DNA of 64,000 nt from UBA2970 sp965221075. Its GTDB lineage: Bacteria > Verrucomicrobiota > Verrucomicrobiia > Limisphaerales > AAA164-E04. The stretch lies in NCBI GenBank assembly GCA_965221075.1, contig OZ244865.1:2232001-2296000 (forward strand). The letters are read 5' to 3'. Every line of letters starts with the position of its first letter. Position 1 is the first letter of the stretch. The position numbers and the translations under genes were made by a program. Below, in pieces: positions 10,463 through 17,613 of this stretch. Below the pieces are notes generated by a model. That model searched no databases. It saw only the letters and a program-made list of their open reading frames with translations, and was not told where the DNA came from.

Positions 10463-11347
10463 CTATCTCCTGGCCCTGGGCCAGGGCGAGAAGGAGCAGG
10501 CCATCCCCGCCAGCAGTCCCGCCGTGTGAGCGGTGTTGGCGACGCTGATTCGCATTACTTCGAAGAAGCCGATCCACCCCAGCGCCAGGATGGCCAGCAT
10601 GAAGATGGCCACGCCCCTGGGCAGCGCCAGCCCGTAGCCGGGATCGACCCGCCCTTTCATCCAGATGAAGCCCAGCAGGCCGAAGACCACGCCCGAAGCC
10701 CCCATGAAGGCGGGTCCCGTGGCGAAGTACTGGGCCAGGTTGGAGATCAGGGCGATCGCCGACATCGTCAGGACCAGGGGCCATGCTCCCATCTTCCACT
10801 CCAGGATCCTTCCCAGGTCCCACAGCCACCAGAGGTTGAACAGCAGGTGGACCAGGGATCCGTGCATCAGGGCGGGTGTCACCAGCCTCCATATCTGGAA
10901 GCGATCGACGATCTCGGGAAGGCCGGATCTGAAATTCGAGATGTACAGCCAGGGGGTTACTTTCTCCGGAAAGAGCAACTGGAGCACGAACACCCCCACG
11001 CAAAGCAGGACCACAGCGAGTGTCGCGGCTCCCAAGCCGGGCCGCTGAATCACGCTTCTGCCTGAGAGCCGGCGCTGGCGCCTCCTCCATTTCTGCTCCC
11101 TGGCCTGGTCCTCCTTCCGCATGGCCGAGGCCACCCTCTCCGCTCCGGCGAAGCGCTGGGAGGCGGGATCGGAGGCGAACTCCCGCAGCCACCTTCCCGC
11201 CCGCTCGCACTGGTCCTCGTCGTGCACCCATACCGACCAGCGCCCCGAGGGCAGGCGGTCCGCCTCGCCCTCCACCTTGCGGGTGAGCAGGTAGTCGACG
11301 AAGAGGCGGGCCTGCTCCTCGCTTCCCAGCTCTCCGATCTCCCTCAT
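10463..11347 (-). CDS. Rhomboid-family intramembrane serine protease
   Basis: 294-aa GlpG-like protease. Residues 1-100 are a soluble N-terminal domain (an RLFVDYLLTRKVEGEAD-type cytoplasmic domain as in GlpG). About six membrane helices follow. The catalytic Ser is in GASGVVFGLLGF and the catalytic His in NTAHTAGLLAGM. The WR-containing loop (IWRLVTPALMHGSLVHLLFN) matches the family's L1/TM2 signature. It cleaves membrane proteins within the bilayer; the substrate is unknown. Ribosome binding site AAGGA lies 7 bases before the ATG. Aldolase lies upstream on the same strand with a 36-base gap. Confidence 0.93.
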   Translation of the reverse strand: MREIGELGSEEQARLFVDYLLTRKVEGEADRLPSGRWSVWVHDEDQCERAGRWLREFASDPASQRFAGAERVASAMRKEDQAREQKWRRRQRRLSGRSVIQRPGLGAATLAVVLLCVGVFVLQLLFPEKVTPWLYISNFRSGLPEIVDRFQIWRLVTPALMHGSLVHLLFNLWWLWDLGRILEWKMGAWPLVLTMSAIALISNLAQYFATGPAFMGASGVVFGLLGFIWMKGRVDPGYGLALPRGVAIFMLAILALGWIGFFEVMRISVANTAHTAGLLAGMACSFSPWPRARR

Positions 11348-11383
11348 CCCTGATCCTTCGGGGAGCGGAGGGGAGGAAGGGCG

Positions 11384-12349
11384 TCAGTCGAAGGCGTGGC
11401 CGGCGCAGCAGAGCACATTGGTCACCTTGTGCCGGACCAGCTGCTTTACCCGATCCCGGGCCGGGCCCAGGTACTTCCGGGGATCGAACTGCCCGGGATC
11501 CTCGCTCATGGCCTTGCGGATGGCCGCGGTCATGGCCAGCCGGAGATCGGTGTCGATGTTGACCTTGGTGCAGCCGGTGCGGCGGGCCACCTCGATGTCC
11601 TCCTCGGGCACGCCCGCGGTGCCGGTCCCGAGATCGCCGCCGTACCGGTTGATCTCCTCGGCCAGCTCCCTGGGGACGCTGGAGGCTCCGTGGAGCACCA
11701 GGGGGTAGTCCCCCAGGCCCGCGTCCATCAGGGCCGCCTTGATCGCCTTGAGACGGTCCAGATCCAGGTGCTGCTCCCCCTTGAACTTGTAGGCTCCGTG
11801 GGAATTGCCGATGGCCACCGCCAGGGAGTCCACCCCGGTCTCCCTGACGAACTTCACCGCTTCCTCGGGGTGGGTGTAGACGCCCCCCTCGGAGTACTGG
11901 CCCCCCTCCTCCCCCTCGTCGAACTGGGCCCCGACCAGCTGGCCCAGCTCCCCCTCGACCACCGCTCCGTGCTGGTGGGCGTACTCCACCACCTGGCGGC
12001 AGAGCGCCGCGTTCTCGTCGAAGGGCAGGTGGCTGCCGTCGATCATCACGCTGGTGAAGCCGTCGTCGATGCACTGCTTGCACAGCTCGAAGGTGTCGCC
12101 GTGGTCCAGGTGTACCGCGATGGGGATGGTGGTGGTCTCCACCGCCGCCTCGATCAGCTTCTTGAGGTAGGCCGGGCTGGCGTAGCTTCGGGCGCCCTTG
12201 GAGATCTGCAGCATCACCGGCGCCTTCTCCTCCTCGCAGGCCTCCACGATGGCCTGCAGGAGCTCCATGTTGTTGACGTTGAAGGCGCCCAGGGCGTACT
12301 TCCCTTCCAGGGCCTTGGCGAACAGCTTTGTGGTGTGGGTGAGTGGCAT
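11384..12349 (-). CDS. fba: Fructose-bisphosphate aldolase, class II
   Basis: 321-aa zinc-dependent aldolase that interconverts fructose-1,6-bisphosphate with DHAP and glyceraldehyde-3-phosphate. Visible motifs are the class II start (AKALEGKYALGAFNVNNME), the metal and catalytic segment AVHLDHGDTFE, the EGELG motif, HGAYKFKGEQ, HGASSVP and the VNIDTDLR substrate segment. The ATG at 12349 gives the family-typical start MPLTHTTKLFAKAL; an open extension to 12475 lacks homology. It probably forms a unit with the rhomboid gene 36 bases downstream, though there is no functional link. Confidence 0.95.
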   Translation of the reverse strand: MPLTHTTKLFAKALEGKYALGAFNVNNMELLQAIVEACEEEKAPVMLQISKGARSYASPAYLKKLIEAAVETTTIPIAVHLDHGDTFELCKQCIDDGFTSVMIDGSHLPFDENAALCRQVVEYAHQHGAVVEGELGQLVGAQFDEGEEGGQYSEGGVYTHPEEAVKFVRETGVDSLAVAIGNSHGAYKFKGEQHLDLDRLKAIKAALMDAGLGDYPLVLHGASSVPRELAEEINRYGGDLGTGTAGVPEEDIEVARRTGCTKVNIDTDLRLAMTAAIRKAMSEDPGQFDPRKYLGPARDRVKQLVRHKVTNVLCCAGHAFD

Positions 12350-12511
12350 GGCGTCGGCCCGGTCCTCCCCCGGGTGCGTCCCAGGAAGCCGGAAGGCCGG
12401 TGGAAGGCCGATTGTCGGGACTCCCCCTCTCCCGGAGCAAACCTTTTCTGGACCGGCGGCGAATCGGTTGGCCAATCCTGCAGGGGCGTTCTACCCTTCC
12501 CCGCGACTGCG

Positions 12512-14875
12512 ATGAGACGCCCTGCCTGTCCGGCCGCCCTGCTCCTGCTGGCCGCCTGCGCCACCTCTCCCGACGGGCCTCCCGCCACCTTCCTTCCTCC
12601 GCCGTTCGCCGGAGAGCCCCCCTCGGGCCTCCTTGCGGAGGAGGGGCTGGAGAGGATGGATCGGGCCGTCGAGGAGGCCATCGCGCAGGGACGGCTTCCG
12701 GGAGGGGTCCTGTGGCTGGAGCACCGCGGCCAGAGGCATGTGCGGGCCCTGGGGCGGAAGGCCGTCGAGCCGTCGCCCGAGCCCATGACCCCCGACACCA
12801 TCTTCGATCTGGCCTCCCTCACCAAGGTGGTCGCCACCGCTCCCTCCGTGGCCCTGCTGGCGCAGTCCGGCGCCCTCTCCCTCGACGATCCGGTCGCCAG
12901 GCACATCCCCGGTTTCGGCTCCCGGGACAGGGAGCCGGTGCGCATCGTCCACCTTCTCACCCACACCTCGGGCCTGCCCCCGGGCCTCCCCCTGGCCGAC
13001 GGATGGGAGGGCGTCCAGGCGGCCGTCGAGCTGGCCTGCGCCCAGGAGCCGGAGGCCGAGCCCGGCGCCCGCTTCCGCTACAGCGACATCAACTTCATCC
13101 TGCTGGGGGAGGTGGTCCGCCGGGTCTCGGGCCAGTCCCTGGACCGCTTCGCCCGGGAACGCATCTTCGGCCCGCTGGGAATGAGCGACACCGGCTTCCT
13201 GCCTCCGGAGGGGCTCCGTGGCCGCATCGCGCCCACCACCCGGGACGGCGGCGGCTCCGGCTTCCTCAGGGGCCGGGTCCACGATCCCACCGCCCGCAGG
13301 ATGGGAGGGGTGGCCGGCCACGCCGGCCTCTTCTCCACCGCCTCCGACCTGGCGGCGTTCGCCCGCATGCTGCTCGCAGGAGGCCGCCACCGGGGGGCGG
13401 CCGTGCTCGAGGAGGAGACGGTGGCGCTGATGTCGGGCAACAGGCTTCCCGGCTCGATGGACGTCGAGCGGGGCCTGGGCTGGGACATCGAGTCCCCCTA
13501 CTCGGGCCCCAGGGGAAGCCTCTTCTCCCGGAGCTCATACGGGCACACAGGATGGACCGGGACCTCCCTCTGGATCGATCCCGGCACCGACACCTTCGTG
13601 ATCTTCCTCTCCAACCGGAACCATCCCACCGAGGAAGGCAGCGTGCTGGCGCTCCGGCGCGCCCTGGGCACCCTCGCCGCGGAGGCGATCGCCTCCCACC
13701 CCTTCCCCGGATCCCTGCCCCCCCGCTCCCTGGGGGCCCCGAGGAGCACCCGCAACGGCATCGACGTTCTGAAGGCCTCCGGCTACGCCCCGCTGCGGGG
13801 ACGGACCGTCGGCCTGATCACCAACCACACCGGAAGGGACCGGGAAGGCGTCTCCACCATCGACCTGCTGCACCGGGCCCCCGGGGTGAGGCTGGCCCGG
13901 CTGTTCAGCCCCGAGCATGGCATCCGGGGGAAGCTGGAGGGCGAAGTGTCCGACTCGACGGACCCCGGGACCGGCCTGCCGGTGGCCAGCCTCTACGGCG
14001 CGACGCGCAAGCCCGAGGCGGCCGACCTGGAGGGGCTGGACGCGCTGGTGTTCGACATCCAGGACATCGGGTGCCGCTTCTACACCTACATCTCCACCCT
14101 GCTGCTCTCGATGGAGGCGGCCCACGAGTCCGGGCTGGAGTACTTCGTCCTGGACCGGATCAACCCCGTCTCGGGCGCGGTGGCCGAGGGCCCCGTCCTG
14201 CTGGACCAGGCCAGCTTCGTGGCCTGCCATCCGATTCCGCTGCGCCACGGCATGACGGTGGGCGAGCTGGCCCGCCTGTTCGCCGCCGAGAAGGGGTGGG
14301 AGCTCGACCTGGAGATCGTCGGGCTGGAGGACTGGGATCGGGGGCTGTGGCAGGACGAGACCTCGCTGCCCTGGCGAGACACCTCTCCCAACATGCGCAG
14401 CCTGGCCCAGGCCCTCCTCTACCCCGGCGTCGGCCTCCTGGAGTTCGCCGACCTCTCGGTGGGCCGGGGCACTCCGGCTCCCTTCGAGCGGATCGGCGCC
14501 CCCTGGATCGACTCCGGGCGCCTGGTGGACGAGATCCGCCGGCTGGAGCTACCTGGCGTAAGGGCGGAGCCGATCCGGTTCGTCCCCGAAAGCAGCAAGC
14601 ACGCCGGGAAGCTGTGCCACGGGGCCCGCTTCGAGGTCACCGACCGCGACCTGTTCCGGCCGACGGCCCTGGGCGCGGGCATCGCCTCCATCCTCCACCG
14701 GCTCCATCCCGCCGAATTCGACCTGGAGAGGGTCCGGATCCTGCTCCGCCATCCGGCCACCCTCGAAGCCATCCGGGGGCGGCGCCCGCTGGACGAGATC
14801 CTGGCGGCCTGGGAGGCGGAGCAGCAGGAATTCGCCCAGCGCCGCCAGCCTCACCTGCTCTACCCGACTCCGTGA
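12512..14875 (+). CDS. Lipoprotein fusion: beta-lactamase-like serine hydrolase + NamZ/DUF1343 (GH171) domain
   Basis: 787-aa two-domain envelope protein. A lipoprotein signal ends in LLAAC (Cys16). Residues about 40-400 are a class C beta-lactamase/esterase fold with the SLTK nucleophile motif (Ser102-Lys105), YSD (Tyr190) and the HTG motif (YGHTGWTGTS). Residues about 418-787 are DUF1343 (NGIDVLKASGY, GLITNHTG, LFSPEHGIRG, FDIQDIG). Proteins of this domain are exo-acting beta-N-acetylmuramidases (NamZ, GH171) in peptidoglycan recycling. The fusion suggests coupled trimming of muramyl material at the cell surface or periplasm. It is the first gene of a tight operon: the stop overlaps the apbE GTG by 4 bases. 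Confidence 0.92.
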   Translation: MRRPACPAALLLLAACATSPDGPPATFLPPPFAGEPPSGLLAEEGLERMDRAVEEAIAQGRLPGGVLWLEHRGQRHVRALGRKAVEPSPEPMTPDTIFDLASLTKVVATAPSVALLAQSGALSLDDPVARHIPGFGSRDREPVRIVHLLTHTSGLPPGLPLADGWEGVQAAVELACAQEPEAEPGARFRYSDINFILLGEVVRRVSGQSLDRFARERIFGPLGMSDTGFLPPEGLRGRIAPTTRDGGGSGFLRGRVHDPTARRMGGVAGHAGLFSTASDLAAFARMLLAGGRHRGAAVLEEETVALMSGNRLPGSMDVERGLGWDIESPYSGPRGSLFSRSSYGHTGWTGTSLWIDPGTDTFVIFLSNRNHPTEEGSVLALRRALGTLAAEAIASHPFPGSLPPRSLGAPRSTRNGIDVLKASGYAPLRGRTVGLITNHTGRDREGVSTIDLLHRAPGVRLARLFSPEHGIRGKLEGEVSDSTDPGTGLPVASLYGATRKPEAADLEGLDALVFDIQDIGCRFYTYISTLLLSMEAAHESGLEYFVLDRINPVSGAVAEGPVLLDQASFVACHPIPLRHGMTVGELARLFAAEKGWELDLEIVGLEDWDRGLWQDETSLPWRDTSPNMRSLAQALLYPGVGLLEFADLSVGRGTPAPFERIGAPWIDSGRLVDEIRRLELPGVRAEPIRFVPESSKHAGKLCHGARFEVTDRDLFRPTALGAGIASILHRLHPAEFDLERVRILLRHPATLEAIRGRRPLDEILAAWEAEQQEFAQRRQPHLLYPTP

Positions 14876-15870
14876 AGGATTGCCTCCTGCTTCCGCTGGC
14901 CCTGGCGGCCTGCCCCGACGGCCTCCAGGAGCGGTTCGAGTTCAGCCAGCCCCACATGGGCGTCCCCTTCCGGGTGGTCCTCCACGCCGGCAGCGAAGAG
15001 GAGGCCCGCCGGGCGGCCCAGGCCGCGATGGAGCGCGTTGCGGAGCTGGACCGGCGGCTGAGCAACTACGACACCGACAGCGAGCTGAGCCTCCTGGGCA
15101 CGGCGGCCGAGCCGGGCGCCTGGGTGGAGGCGAGCGAGGATCTTTACCGGGTGCTCGACCGGGCCCAGGACCTGGCCCGGAGGTCGGGGGGGGCCTTCGA
15201 CATCACGGTGGGGCCGGTGGCCGCCGCCTGGCGCCATGCGCGCCGCGCCCGCAGGCTCCCGCCCGAGGAGCAGCTGCAGCGGTTCATGGCCCGGGTCGGC
15301 TGGCAGCGGCTGCGGCTGGATCCCCAGCGGAGGAGGGCGAGGCTGGAGGTTCCGGGAATGCGCCTGGATCCGGGCGGCATCGCCAAGGGCGACGCGCTCG
15401 ACCAGGCGCTGGAGGTCCTGGAGAGGCACGGGATCGCCTCGGCCCTGGTCGAGGCCGGCGGAGACATCGCGGTCTCGGCGCCCCCGCCGGGGAAGGCCGG
15501 ATGGCGCATCCAGCTGCCCCCCACGTCCGGCCCGGATCCCGGGCGGACGCTTCTCCTGTCCCGACAGGCGGTGGCCACTTCGGGGGATCTCCACCAGTCG
15601 CTGGACATCGGCGGGGTACGCTACTCCCACATCGTCGATCCCCGCACCGGCCTGGGCCTGACCGAGCGCCGCCTGGTGACGGTGATCGCCCCCTCGGGCA
15701 TCCTGGCCGACGGCCTGGCCACGGCCCTCTCGGTGCTGGGAGAGGAAGGGGCCGGCCCCCTCCTGGAAGCCTACCCGGGAAGCTGCGCCCGGATCCTGGC
15801 CATGGACGGGGAGGAGCCGGCCGAGAGCCTCCACGGGGGCTTCGACCGCTTCCACGCCCCACGGGACTGA
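14872..15870 (+). CDS. apbE: FAD:protein FMN transferase (ApbE), lipoprotein
   Basis: 332-aa ApbE-family enzyme that covalently attaches FMN to Thr residues of proteins such as NqrB/C and RnfG, outside the inner membrane. The GTG start is coupled to the previous gene (GTGA). The N-terminus MKDCLLLPLALAACPDG is a lipoprotein signal with lipobox LAAC. Family motifs include HMGVPFRVVLHA, the LDRRLSNYDTDSELS segment, FDITVGPV, the flavin-binding RLDPGGIAKGDALDQA, ALVEAGGDI, ATSGD and SHIVDPRTG. No Nqr or Rnf gene is in the window, so the target is unknown. Confidence 0.94.
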   Translation: MKDCLLLPLALAACPDGLQERFEFSQPHMGVPFRVVLHAGSEEEARRAAQAAMERVAELDRRLSNYDTDSELSLLGTAAEPGAWVEASEDLYRVLDRAQDLARRSGGAFDITVGPVAAAWRHARRARRLPPEEQLQRFMARVGWQRLRLDPQRRRARLEVPGMRLDPGGIAKGDALDQALEVLERHGIASALVEAGGDIAVSAPPPGKAGWRIQLPPTSGPDPGRTLLLSRQAVATSGDLHQSLDIGGVRYSHIVDPRTGLGLTERRLVTVIAPSGILADGLATALSVLGEEGAGPLLEAYPGSCARILAMDGEEPAESLHGGFDRFHAPRD

Positions 15871-15917
15871 AACTCTTGACCGCCCCTCTCCGGGGGGGCA
15901 TAGCTTGCCGCCTTCCG

Positions 15918-16913
15918 ATGAGGAGACTCCAGCGACTCAGATCCCTCCTCCTGGCGCTGGCCTTGTGGCTCTCGACCGATCTCTGCTTCGCCCCCTTCGT
16001 GTACACCCCGGGCGAGGGATGGCGCTACGAGACCCCCGGCCAGGCCGCCAGATGGCGGCGCGACACCGCGACCGAGCAGATCGAGGTGGCCCGCAAGGCC
16101 TTCGAGGAGGGGGAGCACCGGGTGGCCATCCGCGCCGCCGGCCGGATCTTCCGCCAGTGGCCCCGCTCCGACTACGCCGCCGAGGGGCAGTTCCTGGCGG
16201 CCCGGGCCTACGAGCGGCTCGACCGTCCCGAGAAGGCCTTCAAGGCCTACCAGCGCCTGCTCACCTACTACCCCCGCTTCGAGGACTACAACCTGGTCCT
16301 GGAGCGCAAGTTCGAGATCGCCAACCTGTTCCTGGAAGGCCGCCGCTTCCGCCTCTGGGGCCTCTTCCCCCTGTTCCGCTCCATGAACCGGACCACCGAG
16401 ATGTACAGGCAGCTGATCGGCTTCGGCCCCTACAGCGAGGTGGCTCCCAGGGCGCAGCTGAGGATCGGCCAGGCACAGGAGAACCGCAAGCGCCACGCCC
16501 TGGCATTCCTGGCCTACGAGAAGGCGGCCGACCAGTACTCGGACCAGCCGGAGATCGTCTCGGAGGCCCTCTTCCAGGGGGGGATGGCGCTGATGGAGGA
16601 AACCCGGGAGGCCGAATACGACCAGAGCCTGGCCAAGCGGGCGATCGAGGTGTTCGAGGACTTCGTCGTGCTCTACCCCGACGATCCACGCGCCGCCATC
16701 GCCGAGAGGAACATCCGCGACCTGCGGGTGGAGCAGGCGCGTGGCAGCCTCAAGATCGCCCGCTACTACGAGAAGAGGGACCTGCCCCAATCGGCGCTGA
16801 TCTACTACAACTCGGTGGTCGACATCTTCTCGCGGCTGGTCGACGAGAGCGGCCACGAGTACGCGGTCGAGGCCCGCCGCCGCATCGCCCGTATCCAGGA
16901 GCGGACCCCATGA
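15918..16913 (+). CDS. BamD-like outer-membrane assembly TPR protein
   Basis: 331-aa periplasmic TPR protein resembling BamD/YfiO. It has an N-terminal signal (LLLALALWLSTDLCFA) with no clean lipobox, followed by helical repeats (EQIEVARKAFEEGEHRVAIR, YAAEGQFLAARAYERLDRPE, ALAFLAYEKAADQYSDQPE, LPQSALIYYNSVVDIFSR). BamD normally is a lipoprotein of the BAM complex that inserts beta-barrel proteins; the absence of a lipidated Cys would be a deviation. A second possibility is a general outer-membrane-associated TPR protein. Its ATGA stop overlaps the start of the LptE-like gene. Confidence 0.8.
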   Translation: MRRLQRLRSLLLALALWLSTDLCFAPFVYTPGEGWRYETPGQAARWRRDTATEQIEVARKAFEEGEHRVAIRAAGRIFRQWPRSDYAAEGQFLAARAYERLDRPEKAFKAYQRLLTYYPRFEDYNLVLERKFEIANLFLEGRRFRLWGLFPLFRSMNRTTEMYRQLIGFGPYSEVAPRAQLRIGQAQENRKRHALAFLAYEKAADQYSDQPEIVSEALFQGGMALMEETREAEYDQSLAKRAIEVFEDFVVLYPDDPRAAIAERNIRDLRVEQARGSLKIARYYEKRDLPQSALIYYNSVVDIFSRLVDESGHEYAVEARRRIARIQERTP

Positions 16914-17446
16914 GGCGGCTCCTGGCGGCGGCCCTGGCGGCGGCCCTGTGCGGCTGCCTTGGCTACCGGCTGGGCCCAGGCACGGGCGTCGAGGCGGGCT
17001 CGTCGCTGGAGATCCTCCCCTTTCCCAACCGCACCGTCCAGCCGGGCCTGAGCCCGGCCCTGGCCTCCGCCCTGCGCCGCCAGCTGCAGTCCGAAGGGAT
17101 CTTCCGCCTGCAGACCCGGGGAAGGGCGGACTACCGGCTGCAGGGATCCATCGTGGGATACCGCCGCATCGGACTGGCCTTCGAGGCCGGCGACGCGCTC
17201 ACTCCCCGGGATCTGGAGCTGCGGATGGAGGCGGAGGTGCGGCTTGAGGATCTGCGCGACGGGCGGATCCTCCTCGAGGAGACCCTGTCCGGAAGGACCC
17301 TGGTGCGGGCCTTCCAGGATCTTTCCCAGTCCGAGCAGCGGGCCCTTCCCCTGCTCTGCCGGGATCTGGCCCTCAAGATCGCCGACCGGATCCAGGACGG
17401 CTCCTGGCAGGGGACTGCCCATCCCCTTGAATCCCCCGGACCCTGA
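16910..17446 (+). CDS. LptE-like LPS-assembly lipoprotein
   Basis: 178-aa lipoprotein. The signal peptide ends in LCGC (lipobox), followed by LGYRLGPG, a feature of LptE-like proteins (GYRLxG). The mature part has alternating strands and FPNRTVQPGLSPALASALRRQLQSEG, as in the LptE/RlpB superfamily, then RADYRLQGSIVGYRR. LptE plugs the LptD barrel for lipopolysaccharide export. Start overlap with the BamD-like gene (ATGA) indicates translational coupling and a shared envelope role. Family assignment is moderately sure because these proteins diverge fast. Confidence 0.75.
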   Translation: MRRLLAAALAAALCGCLGYRLGPGTGVEAGSSLEILPFPNRTVQPGLSPALASALRRQLQSEGIFRLQTRGRADYRLQGSIVGYRRIGLAFEAGDALTPRDLELRMEAEVRLEDLRDGRILLEETLSGRTLVRAFQDLSQSEQRALPLLCRDLALKIADRIQDGSWQGTAHPLESPGP

Positions 17447-17613
17447 TGCCCCCATTGCATCCGCCCCTGCCCCAGCCTTTCCGCGGGCGTTCCTTCCGGC
17501 CATGAACCAGGGGAAGCGGATTGACACCGCCATCCGTGTCAAATAGAGCCGGAGCCGCTCTCGTTTCCACGGAGGAGGGCTCTCCCTCCATCGGGAGGAC
17601 CGGGCACAGCGGA

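Noticed and set aside
12343..14871. Very long plus-strand frame in another phase through the NamZ-fusion gene
   Set aside because: Only its last part (apbE) has homology; the rest is Pro/Gly/Arg-rich shadow of the real gene.
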